This document shows, in pieces, positions 35,948-45,589 of a DNA stretch of 64,000 bases. The stretch is taken from the NCBI RefSeq assembly GCF_002531755.2, contig NZ_CP035000.1:62001-126000 (forward strand), written 5' to 3'. The number at the start of each line of letters is the position of its first letter. The first letter of the stretch is position 1. This stretch comes from Rhizobium acidisoli (GTDB lineage Bacteria > Pseudomonadota > Alphaproteobacteria > Rhizobiales > Rhizobiaceae). A model generated the notes under the pieces. The model was not told where the DNA came from. It saw nothing but the letters and a program-made list of their open reading frames with translations, and did no database searches. The translations under genes and the position numbers were made by a program.

Positions 35948-37444
35948 ATGACCGCCGTTTTTGCCCGCCCCGCCTATCATGACGCGCTGTCGCGGCTTTC
36001 CGACCGCCATCTCCTGCGCGATCTCGCCTATATCGGCGGCCGATGGATCGCCGGCAAAACCGGTGAAAGTTTCGAGGTTACCGATCCGGCCTCCTCCGCG
36101 ACGCTGGCCTGGGTTGCGAACCTCGGTGCGGACGAGACGGCAACCGCAATCGAGGCAGCATCGGAGGCCTTTGCTGCCTGGCGCGCGATGCTGCCGCAGA
36201 GCCGTGCGGCGATCCTGCGGACGTGGCATGAACTGATGCTCGCGGCCAAGGACGATCTGGCGCTGATCATGACGCTCGAACAGGGCAAGCCGCTGGCGGA
36301 AGCGCGCGGCGAGATCGATTACGCCGCCTCTTTCATCGAGTGGTATGCCGAGGAAGGCAAGCGGCTGAATGCCGAAAGCGTCACCAGCCACCTGCCCGGG
36401 GCGGAAATGATCGTCCGGCGCGAAGCGCTCGGCGTCGTCGGCATCGTCACGCCCTGGAATTTCCCTGCTGCCATGGTCACGCGTAAAGCGGCGGCCGCAC
36501 TCGCTGCCGGCTGCACGGTCGTCGCTCACCCGTCCTCCGAAACGCCGCTTTCCGCACTTGCTCTTGCCGAACTCGGCGAGCGGGCCGGCATTCCCGCCGG
36601 CGTCTTCAACGTCGTCACCGGCCATGCAGCGACGATCGTCGGACGCATGTGTGCCGATCCTCGCCTGCGGGCCATGAGCTTCACCGGCTCCACCGAAGTC
36701 GGCCGCCTGATCGCCGCTCAATGCGCGCCGAACATGAAGCGGCTGGTGATGGAACTCGGCGGCCACGCACCGCTGATCGTCTTCGATGACGCCGATATCG
36801 CCAAGGCGGTCGAGATCGCCGTCGATGCCAAGTTCGCCACATCGGGCCAGGATTGCCTTGCCGCCAACCGCATCTTCGTCCAGCGCGGCATCGCCGATGC
36901 CTTCGCCAAGGCTTTTGCCGCCCGTATCGGGGAGCTGAAGGTCGGCGCCGGGCTCGAGGACGGCGCCGAGCTCGGACCGCTGATGCATGAGCGCGCCGTC
37001 GTCAAGGTCGAGGAGCAGGTCGCCGACGCGCTGGCGCAGGGCGCGCAGCTCGTGACCGGCGGCAAGCGCCATAAGGCCGGTCGGCTCTTCTACGAGCCGA
37101 CGCTTCTGAACGATGTGCCGGCAAATGCGCTGATCATGCGCGAGGAGACCTTCGGGCCTGTGGCGGCACTGACCACCTTCGACACGGAAGAAGAGGTCGT
37201 CGCCCGCGCCAATGATACCGAATACGGCCTTGTCGCCTATGTCGTCACCGAAAACGGCGCCCGCCAGATGCGTCTCGGCCGCGCGCTGGAATATGGCATG
37301 GTGGCGGTCAACCGCGTGAAGATCACCGGCGGCCCCATTCCGTTCGGCGGCTGGAAGCAGTCTGGCCTCGGCCGCGAGGGCTCACGCCATGGGCTCGAGG
37401 CCTTCACCGAGCTCAAATATCTCTGCATCGACACCGCCGCTTAA
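35948..37444 (+). CDS. doeC: Aldehyde dehydrogenase DoeC (aspartate-semialdehyde or succinate-semialdehyde type)
   Basis: A 498-residue NAD(P)-dependent aldehyde dehydrogenase. I choose ATG 35948 with GGAGACTGG upstream. Visible motifs: the cofactor strand TPWNFPAAMVTRKAAAAL, the general-base glutamate in LVMELGGHAPLIVFDDAD, the catalytic Cys in FATSGQDCLAANR, and EETFGPVAAL near the end. By sequence alone it resembles succinate-semialdehyde dehydrogenases. In the ectoine pathway the partner of DoeD oxidises aspartate semialdehyde to aspartate, and context favours that role. Confidence 0.9.
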   Translation: MTAVFARPAYHDALSRLSDRHLLRDLAYIGGRWIAGKTGESFEVTDPASSATLAWVANLGADETATAIEAASEAFAAWRAMLPQSRAAILRTWHELMLAAKDDLALIMTLEQGKPLAEARGEIDYAASFIEWYAEEGKRLNAESVTSHLPGAEMIVRREALGVVGIVTPWNFPAAMVTRKAAAALAAGCTVVAHPSSETPLSALALAELGERAGIPAGVFNVVTGHAATIVGRMCADPRLRAMSFTGSTEVGRLIAAQCAPNMKRLVMELGGHAPLIVFDDADIAKAVEIAVDAKFATSGQDCLAANRIFVQRGIADAFAKAFAARIGELKVGAGLEDGAELGPLMHERAVVKVEEQVADALAQGAQLVTGGKRHKAGRLFYEPTLLNDVPANALIMREETFGPVAALTTFDTEEEVVARANDTEYGLVAYVVTENGARQMRLGRALEYGMVAVNRVKITGGPIPFGGWKQSGLGREGSRHGLEAFTELKYLCIDTAA

Positions 37445-37459
37445 AGCTCTTTGTTTTTA

Positions 37460-37506
37460 TGCATGTCGTTATTCCGGAACCGCTGCACACTTCCGGGCGA
37501 CATGCA
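37460..37506. repeat. RIME-like palindrome between doeC and doeD
   Basis: Outer arms TGCATGTCG (37460-37468) and CGACATGCA (37498-37506), inner CCGGAA/TTCCGG (37474-37479, 37491-37496). The 17 bases before it (from 37443) read AAAGCTCTTTGTTTTT-A, as in the copy at 40032-40095. Transcription of doeD must pass through this stem. Confidence 0.8.
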
Positions 37507-37535
37507 CTAACCCCCATTCGAAAAGAGGACAGGAC

Positions 37536-38915
37536 ATGCTCGACAAAAGCAACGAACTCACCGCCTGGGACCGCGATCATTTCTTCCATCCCTCCACCCA
37601 TATGGGCATGCACGCCCGCGGCGAGACGCCGACCCGCGTCGTCGCCGGCGGCGAAGGCGTCTACATCACCGATACGACGGGGCGGACAAGCCTCGACGCC
37701 TTTGCCGGGCTCTATTGCGTCAATGTCGGCTATGGCCGCCAGAAGATCGCCGACGCGATCGCCGAACAGGCAAAGAACCTGGCCTATTACCACGCCTATG
37801 TCGGCCACGGCACCGAGGCCTCGATCACGCTTTCGAAGATGATCATCGATCGTGCGCGTGATGGCATGAGCCGCGTCTATTTCGGCCTGTCGGGCTCGGA
37901 CGCCAACGAGACCAACATCAAGCTCATCTGGTATTACAACAACATCCTCGGCCGGCCGGAGAAGAAGAAGATCATCTCGCGCTGGCGCGGTTATCACGGC
38001 GCCGGCGTCATGACCGGCAGCCTCACCGGCTTGGCGCTCTTCCACAATGCCTTCGACCTGCCGCGCGCGCCGATCCTTCACACCGAAGCGCCCTATTATT
38101 TCCGCCGGCCCGACCGCTCGATGGACGAGCAGCAGTTCTCGCAATATTGCGCTGACAGGCTCGAGGAGATGATCCTCGCCGAAGGCCCGGACACGATCGC
38201 CGCCTTCATCGGCGAACCGATCCTCGGCACCGGCGGCATCGTGCCGCCGCCGAAGGGTTATTGGCAGAAGATCCAGGCCGTGCTCGACAAATACGACATC
38301 CTGCTCGTCGCCGACGAAGTCGTCACCGGCTTCGGGCGTCTGGGCACGATGTTCGGCTCGGATCACTATGGCATGAAGCCGGACCTGATCACCATCGCCA
38401 AGGGCCTGACCTCGGCCTATGCTCCGCTTTCCGGCACAATCGTTTCGAGCAAGATGTGGCAGGTGCTGGTGCAAGGCTCCGACCAGTTGGGAGCGATCGG
38501 CCACGGCTGGACCTATTCCGCCCATCCGATCTGTGCTGCCGCCGGCATTGCCAATCTCGAACTGATCGACGAACTCGGCCTCGTCGAAAATGCCGGCGCG
38601 ACCGGCGCCTATTTCCGCTCGGAACTGGCAAAAGCGGTGGGCAGCCACCGCAACGTCGGCGAGGTCCGCGGCGACGGGCTGATGGCGGCGGTCGAATTCG
38701 TCGAGGACAAGGACGACCGAAAGTTCTTCGATGCCGGCCGCAAGATCGGCCCGCAAATCGCCACCGCCCTTCTCGAACGCGGCGTCATCGGCCGCGCCAT
38801 GCCGCAGGGCGATATCCTCGGCTTTGCCCCGCCGCTCTGCCTCACACGCGAGGAGGCCGATATCGTCGTCAAGGCCGCGGCCGATGCCATCGAAACCATC
38901 TTCAAGTCTGTCTGA
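37536..38915 (+). CDS. doeD: Diaminobutyrate aminotransferase DoeD (class III)
   Basis: A 459-residue class III aminotransferase from ATG 37536 (AAGAGGAC upstream). The PLP lysine lies in LITIAKGLTSAYAPLSG, preceded by the Asp of VADEVVTGFGRLG; the N-terminus HPSTHMGMHARG is typical of omega-amino acid transaminases. In the ectoine route it converts L-2,4-diaminobutyrate to aspartate semialdehyde. A repeat palindrome lies between doeC and doeD, so their expression may not be equal. Confidence 0.88.
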   Translation: MLDKSNELTAWDRDHFFHPSTHMGMHARGETPTRVVAGGEGVYITDTTGRTSLDAFAGLYCVNVGYGRQKIADAIAEQAKNLAYYHAYVGHGTEASITLSKMIIDRARDGMSRVYFGLSGSDANETNIKLIWYYNNILGRPEKKKIISRWRGYHGAGVMTGSLTGLALFHNAFDLPRAPILHTEAPYYFRRPDRSMDEQQFSQYCADRLEEMILAEGPDTIAAFIGEPILGTGGIVPPPKGYWQKIQAVLDKYDILLVADEVVTGFGRLGTMFGSDHYGMKPDLITIAKGLTSAYAPLSGTIVSSKMWQVLVQGSDQLGAIGHGWTYSAHPICAAAGIANLELIDELGLVENAGATGAYFRSELAKAVGSHRNVGEVRGDGLMAAVEFVEDKDDRKFFDAGRKIGPQIATALLERGVIGRAMPQGDILGFAPPLCLTREEADIVVKAAADAIETIFKSV

Positions 38916-38928
38916 GGAGGAGAACAGC

Positions 38929-39996
38929 ATGACGATCCCGGAAAAGATGGCGGCCGTCCTGCTCACCGGCCATGGCGGGTTGGACAAGCTCGTCTATGTC
39001 AGGGACGCGCCCGTCCCGACGCCCGCCGACGGCGAGGTTCTGATCCGCGTCACCGCCTGCGGCATGAACAACACCGATGTCTGGGTACGCCAGGGCGCTT
39101 ACGGTACAGAGGACGACCCCTCCGCCGTCTCCAGCTGGCGCCGGCAGGGCAATACGCTGAGCTTCCCGCGCATTCAGGGCACCGATACGGTCGGCCATAT
39201 CGTTGACGTCGGCGCCGGCGTCGATCCGGCACGCATCGGCGAACGTGTCATGGTCGATTTCTCGATCTACAACCGCGACGACGACAGCCTTGCCGACATC
39301 GACTATATGGGCCATGGCCGCGATGGCGGTTATGCCGAATATATGGCGCTGCCGGCCGAGAACGCCCATGTCGCCGCGACCGATCTGACCGACGTCGAAC
39401 TCGCCACCTTCTGCTGCGCCTATCTGACTGGCGAACGCATGCTGGAACGGGCAAGGCTTGCCGCCGGCGAACGCGTCCTCGTCACCGGAGCCTCGGGCGG
39501 CGTCGGCTCGGCGATCATCCAGCTGGCGCGCGCCCGCGGCGCCATCCCGATCGCGGTCGCCGGTCCCGGCAAGGAGGCGGCGATGCTCGGGATCGGCGCC
39601 GAAGCGGTGGTGACCCGCGGCAAGGACGATCTGGTCGAAGCCGTCCAGTCCGTCAGCCGGGGTCAGCCGATCGACGTCGTCGCCGATCTCGTCGGCGGGC
39701 CGTTGTTCAATGACCTCCTGAAGATCCTGCGCCCCGAAGGCCGCTATACCACCGCCGGCGCCATCGCCGGCCCGGTCGTCCAGCTCGACCTCAGGACGAT
39801 GTATCTGAAGCAACTGGAGCTGCACGGCTCGAGCCAGGGAAGCCGCGCCGATTTCCGCCGGCTCGTCGGCCACATCGAAAGCCGGAAGATCCGGCCGCTC
39901 GTCGGCGGCGTCTATCCGCTGTCGGAATTCCACCGCGCCCAGACCGATTTCATGGCGAAGAATTTTGTCGGCAAACTGGTCGTGGTTCCGGACTAA
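38929..39996 (+). CDS. Medium-chain alcohol dehydrogenase/quinone reductase-like protein
   Basis: A 355-residue MDR-family oxidoreductase, 13 bases behind doeD with GAGGAGG before the ATG. It has a GroES-like N-terminal domain (TACGMNNTDVWVRQGAYG) and a Rossmann domain with TGASGGVGSAIIQLARARGA. The motif GTDTVGHIVDVG replaces the GHE-type zinc site of classical alcohol dehydrogenases, so a catalytic zinc is doubtful. Its position suggests handling an aldehyde or alcohol formed from hydroxyectoine, but no activity is known to me. The stop codon lies in the palindrome of the repeat that follows. Confidence 0.85.
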   Translation: MTIPEKMAAVLLTGHGGLDKLVYVRDAPVPTPADGEVLIRVTACGMNNTDVWVRQGAYGTEDDPSAVSSWRRQGNTLSFPRIQGTDTVGHIVDVGAGVDPARIGERVMVDFSIYNRDDDSLADIDYMGHGRDGGYAEYMALPAENAHVAATDLTDVELATFCCAYLTGERMLERARLAAGERVLVTGASGGVGSAIIQLARARGAIPIAVAGPGKEAAMLGIGAEAVVTRGKDDLVEAVQSVSRGQPIDVVADLVGGPLFNDLLKILRPEGRYTTAGAIAGPVVQLDLRTMYLKQLELHGSSQGSRADFRRLVGHIESRKIRPLVGGVYPLSEFHRAQTDFMAKNFVGKLVVVPD

Positions 39997-40095
39997 AGCG
40001 CGTCGCGATCTTTCAGATTCGCTCCCCGCGCTTTAGCTCTTTGTTTTTGCGCATGTCGTTGCCGCAAAACCGCTGCGCACTTTTGCGCGACATGC
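39993..40095. repeat. Full two-palindrome RIME-like element
   Basis: Palindrome 1: CTAAAGCGCG (39993-40002) and CGCGCTTTAG (40027-40036). Palindrome 2: GCATGTCG (40051-40058) and CGACATGC (40088-40095), with inner GCAAAA/TTTTGC (40064-40069, 40081-40086). Total length about 103 bases, close to the length and two-palindrome design described for RIME1. The stop codon of the preceding gene is inside palindrome 1. Confidence 0.85.
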
Positions 40096-40164
40096 TTTAG
40101 AGATAAGCGCGATCGCTTGTCGCGCGGCAGGCGAACCTTATCGGTTTTGCGGCGTTTCACGGCC

Positions 40165-40557
40165 ATGGACACGGGCAAGACGACATACCTCACCTCTGCC
40201 GAACTCGGGCGAATTCGGCGCGCTGTCGGCATAGCCCGTCTGATGGATACGGCCGTTCGATTGCCGGTCATCGGTGTACGGATCGGCGCAGACTCGGTCC
40301 TCGGCCTCATCCCGGCCGTCGGCGACATTGCCGGTTCGCTCATCGGTCTTTTCATCATCGACGAGGCAAGGCGGCTTGGCCTTCCCGGCCACAAACTCGC
40401 CCGCATGGCCGCCAATCTCGGCGTCGATGCCGCCTGCGGCACAGTTCCGCTGATCGGCGATCTCTTCGACGTCTATTTCAAGTCTCATCGCCGCAACGTC
40501 GGCATCATCCTCGACCATTTCGGCGTCAGCGAAGACGAGCTGAATCGCCGAATTTGA
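40165..40557 (+). CDS. DUF4112 family membrane-associated protein
   Basis: A 130-residue protein from ATG 40165; a longer frame exists upstream but is Arg-rich and not family-like. The sequence IGVRIGADSVLGLIPAVGDIAGSL and LIGDLFDVYFKSHRRNVGI are the DUF4112 hallmarks, with one to two hydrophobic segments between. Function of the family is unknown. It stands alone, convergent with the thu operon. Confidence 0.85.
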   Translation: MDTGKTTYLTSAELGRIRRAVGIARLMDTAVRLPVIGVRIGADSVLGLIPAVGDIAGSLIGLFIIDEARRLGLPGHKLARMAANLGVDAACGTVPLIGDLFDVYFKSHRRNVGIILDHFGVSEDELNRRI

Positions 40558-40632
40558 CACGGTCGGCCGCGCCCCGTGCTGTTCCCTTGGCGAGGAGCCT
40601 CCACGAGACCGACGCCGATCGACCAACAGACT

Positions 40633-41670
40633 CTAAAGATCAGTCAAAGCGCCAGCCGTCTTTACCGCGTGATCAAGAACAAATTGCAGCTTGGCAGCGT
40701 GAGCGAAACCTGGCTCGTCCGGCTGTTCTTTTCGCACGGCGTTTGCAAATCGCTGGAAATTGGTGATGACCGGTTCGACCTCGATCTTGCGCCAGATCGC
40801 CTTGTCGGCGTCAGCACCTTCACAGGTCCTCAGCGTCGAGCCCTCGGGCGTATGCACCACCTCCAGCGCACCCTTGTCTCCATGCAGGCGCAGGCGCAAT
40901 TCATTCAGATGGCCGGTCGCCCAGCGCGTTGCATGGATAACGCCCGCCGCACCGTTTTCGAGTTCAGCCATCATCAAGAAACTGTCATTTGCATCGAGGT
41001 CGTATTCCCCGATCCGGTTCCCTGGGCTTTTGTCGAACACTTTAAGATGCGATGCCGCCGCCTTGACGTCGCTTCCGGCGGCAAAAACCGCGAAGTCGAG
41101 AATATGGATACCGACATCACCCAGCACACCATTGGAGCCGTGTTTCGTCGACAGCCGCCAAAGCCACTGCGACTCTTTGGTCCAGTCGCCCCAGGCCTTT
41201 GAGACCAGCCAGCTTTGCAGATAGGAGGCTTCGAAGTGCCGGATCGCGCCGAGGCGCCCGTCCAGCACCATCCTGCGGGCTGCTTGCAGCGGCGCCACGT
41301 TGCGATATGTGAGGTTTACCATCGTGACCTTGCCGGACGCCGCCGCGGCGTCGGCCATCTCCTTGGCTTCGCGGTAGTTGACCGCCAGCGGCTTCTCGCA
41401 GAGCACATGCTTGCCGGCGCGAAGTAACTTCATCGTCGTGGAATGGTGGGCGCGATCCGGCGTCACATTGGTCACGGCATCGAATTCCCCCCACGCAAGG
41501 GCATCATCGAGCGATGTGAACGTCAGCGGGATAGCATGCCTGAGCGCGAACGCCCGCAGCCGGACCTCGTCCGTATCGACGGCGGCAACGATTTTCACGC
41601 CGGCAATTTCCGAAAAATTCATGGCATGGGTATTTGCCCATCCTCCGGTTCCGAGAATGATCAAGCGCAT
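40633..41670 (-). CDS. thuB: ThuB, Gfo/Idh/MocA oxidoreductase of trehalose catabolism
   Basis: A 345-residue NAD(P)-dependent oxidoreductase. I choose the ATG at 41670 with GAGGA six bases upstream. The N-terminal Rossmann motif is IILGTGGWANTHAMNF, the catalytic lysine lies in CEKPLAVNYREAKEMA, and GDVGIHILDFAVFAAG carries the conserved His/Asp of the family. In Sinorhizobium, ThuA and ThuB act on imported trehalose and related disaccharides through a 3-keto intermediate. It is the last gene of the thu operon, separated from thuA by about 150 bases. Confidence 0.88.
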   Translation of the reverse strand: MRLIILGTGGWANTHAMNFSEIAGVKIVAAVDTDEVRLRAFALRHAIPLTFTSLDDALAWGEFDAVTNVTPDRAHHSTTMKLLRAGKHVLCEKPLAVNYREAKEMADAAAASGKVTMVNLTYRNVAPLQAARRMVLDGRLGAIRHFEASYLQSWLVSKAWGDWTKESQWLWRLSTKHGSNGVLGDVGIHILDFAVFAAGSDVKAAASHLKVFDKSPGNRIGEYDLDANDSFLMMAELENGAAGVIHATRWATGHLNELRLRLHGDKGALEVVHTPEGSTLRTCEGADADKAIWRKIEVEPVITNFQRFANAVRKEQPDEPGFAHAAKLQFVLDHAVKTAGALTDL

Positions 41671-41819
41671 CTTTGTCCTCATTTGTTTGTCGAACTGTTG
41701 GCAGCAAAATCGGTCGTCTTTCGCAAGCGCCCGACGCTCTTGCCGAGGAAGAGATCAGCCCGTTTCTTGCGGGCCAATCCCCTGTCTTGGCGTCCACGCG
41801 AGTAAGGTGTCTCAGCTCC

Positions 41820-42605
41820 TCAGCGGTAACCGGCTTCGCCGGCCTGGTGCAGTTTCGGGCCGCGTTCGACGATCGGCTCCAGTGCCTTTTCTACCGGCAC
41901 ATTTGGGGCGTCGGTAATGCCAGTCAACGACCCTTGCGGGTTGTACGCCCATTTGACGCCGTTGATCAGCACCTTCTGGACAGTGGCGTCGTGATAGGTC
42001 GGATAGGTCTCGTGGCCGGGGCGGAAATAGAAGATGTTGCCGGCGCCGCGCCGCCAGGTCAGGCCGGAGCGGAACACTTCCCCGCCCTGGAACCAGGAGA
42101 TGAACACCGTTTCGAGCGGCTCCGGCACCGAGAACTGCTCGCCGTACATTTCCTCGTTCTCCAGTTCGAAATGCTCGCCGATGCCGGCGGCGATCGGATG
42201 GCGCGGGTTGATCGTCCACAGCCGCTCGCGCTCGCCCGCCTCGCGCCATTTCAGCGCGCAGGGTGTGCCCATCAACCGCTTGAAGATTTTCGAGAAATGG
42301 CCGGAATGCAGGACAAGCAGACCCATGCCTTCCCAGACGCGCTTGGCAATCCGCTCGACGACGATGTCGGAGACCGCGCCGTGATCCTTGTGGCCCCACC
42401 AGGTCAGCACATCGGTTTCGGCAAGGCGGGCCTCGCTCAGCCCATGCTCCGGCTCCTGCAGCGTCGCCGTCGTCGCCGAAATGCCGGGGTCTGTATTCAA
42501 AGCATTGGCGATCGTCGTATGCATGCCCTCGGGATAGATGCCGCGGACGATTTCATTGGTAGTCTCGTGGATGTTTTCACCCCAGACAATGGTGCGAATG
42601 GTCAC
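41820..42605 (-). CDS. thuA: ThuA, trehalose utilisation protein
   Basis: A 261-residue protein of the ThuA family (class I glutamine amidotransferase-like fold): [19 protein letters not shown] at the N-terminus, the [14 protein letters not shown] and [17 protein letters not shown] segments, and [15 protein letters not shown] near the end. In Sinorhizobium meliloti, thuA and thuB mutants cannot use trehalose normally. The gene lies 61 bases after thuK in the conserved thuEFGKAB order. Confidence 0.92.
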   Translation of the reverse strand: MTIRTIVWGENIHETTNEIVRGIYPEGMHTTIANALNTDPGISATTATLQEPEHGLSEARLAETDVLTWWGHKDHGAVSDIVVERIAKRVWEGMGLLVLHSGHFSKIFKRLMGTPCALKWREAGERERLWTINPRHPIAAGIGEHFELENEEMYGEQFSVPEPLETVFISWFQGGEVFRSGLTWRRGAGNIFYFRPGHETYPTYHDATVQKVLINGVKWAYNPQGSLTGITDAPNVPVEKALEPIVERGPKLHQAGEAGYR

Positions 42606-42666
42606 GTTGTTTACTCCTGGTGGTTAAACGGATCGAGCCTTGGGAAGAGCATCGACCCTGGGAAGA

Positions 42667-43692
42667 TCAGGCAGCCTGCAGGGATGCCCGCTCCAGCGCC
42701 CGGCCCGAGCGGTCGAAACGGTGGACATGGCCGGCAAGCGGTGCAAGGCCAAGCGTCTGGCCTGGCTCGTGACGGGAGACACCGGCCTCCCGCACGATGA
42801 GCGGCTCATCCGCCCCGATATCCACATAGACAAAGCTATCGGAGCCGAGGATTTCCGAATGGATGACCGTGCCGCTCCAAACCGGCGACTCGGCCGTGAT
42901 GTGAACATGCTCTGCGCGCACGCCGATTGTATGGCTGCCGTAGGGCTGTGCCAGCCCGCCCGACAGGAAGTTCATTTTCGGCGAACCGATGAAGCCGGCA
43001 ACGAAGAGCGAATTGGGGCTTTCGTAAAGTTCGAGCGGCGTACCGATCTGCTCGACGACGCCGTCCCTCAACACGCAGATCCGATCGGCCAGCGTCATCG
43101 CCTCGACCTGATCATGAGTCACATAGATCATCGTCGTGTTGTGCATGCTGCGATGAAGCTTGGCGATTTCCAGCCTGGTCGCGACGCGAAGCGCCGCATC
43201 GAGGTTGGACAGCGGCTCGTCGAAGAGAAACACCTTGGGATCGCGGACGATCGCCCGCCCGATTGCGACGCGCTGGCGCTGTCCGCCGGAAAGCTGGCGC
43301 GGCAAGCGATCCAGATAGGGTGAGAGCTGCAGCATGCCGGCCGCCTCTTCAACACGCTGGCGGCATTCGTCTCTGGTGCGCCCGGACAGCTTCATGCCGA
43401 AAGCCATGTTGTCGAAGACCGTCATATGCGGATAGAGCGCATAGGACTGGAACACCATGGCGACCCCTCGCTTCGATGGCGCGTGCTGGTTCACCGTCGT
43501 GCTGTCAAAGGAGAGGGTTCCCGACGTAATGTCCTCCAGGCCGGAGATAAGCCGGAGCAGCGTGGACTTACCGCATCCCGACGGCCCCACGAACACCATG
43601 AACTCGCCCCTGCGGATGTCCATCGTCACGCCCTTGATCACCTCGAAAGCACCGAAGCTCTTGCGGATGTTCTCCAGTCGGATTTCTGCCAT
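42667..43692 (-). CDS. thuK: Trehalose/maltitol ABC transporter ATP-binding protein ThuK
   Basis: A 341-residue MalK-type ATPase: Walker [10 protein letters not shown], signature [14 protein letters not shown], Walker [14 protein letters not shown]-loop THDQ and a C-terminal regulatory domain ([10 protein letters not shown]). It powers ThuF and ThuG. The gene begins 11 bases after thuG. Confidence 0.92.
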   Translation of the reverse strand: MAEIRLENIRKSFGAFEVIKGVTMDIRRGEFMVFVGPSGCGKSTLLRLISGLEDITSGTLSFDSTTVNQHAPSKRGVAMVFQSYALYPHMTVFDNMAFGMKLSGRTRDECRQRVEEAAGMLQLSPYLDRLPRQLSGGQRQRVAIGRAIVRDPKVFLFDEPLSNLDAALRVATRLEIAKLHRSMHNTTMIYVTHDQVEAMTLADRICVLRDGVVEQIGTPLELYESPNSLFVAGFIGSPKMNFLSGGLAQPYGSHTIGVRAEHVHITAESPVWSGTVIHSEILGSDSFVYVDIGADEPLIVREAGVSRHEPGQTLGLAPLAGHVHRFDRSGRALERASLQAA

Positions 43693-43703
43693 GTCCTACT
43701 CCC

Positions 43704-44534
43704 TCAACCCTTGACGCCGCCGGCGGTCAATCCCGAAATGATCCGGCGCTGGAATATCAAAACAAGCACGACAACCGGGACGGTGACGATGACCGACGCC
43801 GCCATGATGTTGCCCCAGGGGATCTCGAATTCGCTGTTGCCCGACAGCAGGGCAATCGCCACCGGGACGGTCCGCTGCGTATCCGATGATGTGAATGTCA
43901 GCGCAAAAAGGAACTCATTCCACGCGGCGATGAAAGCAAGCAGCCCGGTCGTCACCAGCGCCGGCCACATCAACGGCATGAACACCTGGGTGATAATGAC
44001 CCATGGCGAAGCGCCATCGACGATCGCCGCCTCCTCGATCTCGATCGGCAATTCCCGCATGAAGGTCGTCAGCACCCAGACGGTGAACGGTAGCGTGAAG
44101 ATCATGTAGGAAAAGATCAGTGCGAAAGGCGTGTTGAAAATGCCGAACCAGCGAATGAGTTCGAAGAGGCCGGCAAGAACGGCGATCTGCGGAAACATCG
44201 ACACCGAGAGGATGGTCAGCATCAACAGCGCCCGCCCGCGGAAATTCACCCGCGCCAACGCGAATGCGGCGGTGATCGAAAGCAACAGCGATGCGGAAAC
44301 CACGACGCAGGCGACCATCGCGGAATTCGCAAGACTGCGAACGAACCCACCTTGACCCATCACGGAAGTGTAGTTGGCAAAAGAGATCGAGGTCGGCCAG
44401 TAATCGACTTGGAAAAGCGCCGTGCCGGTCTTCAGGCTCGTCAGGATGGCATAGTAGAACGGAAACACCGCAATGATGACGATGATCGTGACGAGCAGGT
44501 AGAAGAGCGTATTCTTGGTGATCGAAAGCAGCAT
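43704..44534 (-). CDS. thuG: Trehalose/maltitol ABC transporter permease ThuG
   Basis: A 276-residue MalG-type permease with six hydrophobic helices and the EAA loop LPIEIEEAAIVDGASPWVII. It overlaps the end of thuF by one base, so the pair is co-translated. Confidence 0.92.
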   Translation of the reverse strand: MLLSITKNTLFYLLVTIIVIIAVFPFYYAILTSLKTGTALFQVDYWPTSISFANYTSVMGQGGFVRSLANSAMVACVVVSASLLLSITAAFALARVNFRGRALLMLTILSVSMFPQIAVLAGLFELIRWFGIFNTPFALIFSYMIFTLPFTVWVLTTFMRELPIEIEEAAIVDGASPWVIITQVFMPLMWPALVTTGLLAFIAAWNEFLFALTFTSSDTQRTVPVAIALLSGNSEFEIPWGNIMAASVIVTVPVVVLVLIFQRRIISGLTAGGVKG

Positions 44535-45520
44535 CAGCGTTCCTCCCCACCGAGCTTGACGCGGCCGAGCCAGATATAAAGGACGGTGACGGAGGCAATG
44601 ATCAGGAAAAGCACCGTTGAGGCGGTGGCGCCGTAGGCGAACTTGTCAAAGTCGAACAGGTTCTCGCGCGCCATCACCGACATGGTTTTGGTCTGCGCAT
44701 TGTTGGGCGTCAGGACATAGATCAGATCGAAGATGCGCATCGCATCCAGCATCCGGAAGATCACGGCAACCATGATGGCCGGCCGGATCAGCGGCAGCGT
44801 CAGACGCCAGAACACCTTGATCGGATTGACGCCGTCGATCTTGGCGGCTTCATAGATGTCGCCCGGGACCATCTGCAGTCCCGCAAGGATCAGAAGCGCC
44901 ATGAAAGGCGTCGTCTTCCAGACGTCAACGATCAGCACGGCGATCATTGCCGTTTCCAGATTGGCGGTCCAGGCAATCTTCTCGTTGATCAGGCCGAAGC
45001 CGAGCAGAAGCTCATTCAAGATACCGAACTGGTCGTTGAGCATCCAAGCCCACATCTTGGCCGAGACGATCGTTGGGATCGCCCAAGGAATCAGGATTGC
45101 GGCCCGTACGATCCCCCGTCCGACGAACCGGGCATTCAGCACGAGGGCGACGATCAGTCCGAGCACGGTCTCGATCACGACAGAAAGGACGGTGAACTTG
45201 GCGGTATTCCAGACAGCATGCCACCAGACCGGATCGGCAAGCAGCCCGCGATAGACAGTCCTTCCGCTCTTCAGCGTCACCCACGACAGATAATTGGAAA
45301 AGCCGACGAACTGCGCATTGCCAAGGTCGTTGAGCGACGCATTGGTAAAGCTGAAATAGATCGTTCTGAACAGCGGCCATCCGGCGACGATCGCCAGGAT
45401 CAACAGCGTCGGCGCCAGAAACATCCAGGCAGATCGAATGCGTTCGGATTGCAGCTCCGTAGAGGCTCTGAGCTTGGAAAGCCTTGGTTCAATCGCTTGT
45501 GGAACTACGATTTCTGTCAT
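44534..45520 (-). CDS. thuF: Trehalose/maltitol ABC transporter permease ThuF
   Basis: A 328-residue MalF-type permease with an N-terminal cytoplasmic tail, the first helix AWMFLAPTLLILAIVAGWPL, and the EAA loop VPGDIYEAAKIDGVNPIKVF. It follows thuE after 69 bases. Confidence 0.92.
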   Translation of the reverse strand: MTEIVVPQAIEPRLSKLRASTELQSERIRSAWMFLAPTLLILAIVAGWPLFRTIYFSFTNASLNDLGNAQFVGFSNYLSWVTLKSGRTVYRGLLADPVWWHAVWNTAKFTVLSVVIETVLGLIVALVLNARFVGRGIVRAAILIPWAIPTIVSAKMWAWMLNDQFGILNELLLGFGLINEKIAWTANLETAMIAVLIVDVWKTTPFMALLILAGLQMVPGDIYEAAKIDGVNPIKVFWRLTLPLIRPAIMVAVIFRMLDAMRIFDLIYVLTPNNAQTKTMSVMARENLFDFDKFAYGATASTVLFLIIASVTVLYIWLGRVKLGGEER

Positions 45521-45589
45521 GAAACGCCCCTCCTCGTTGACGCAGGCCGAAGACCGGACCGACGGCTTGACAGCCGCCGGTCCCGATAG

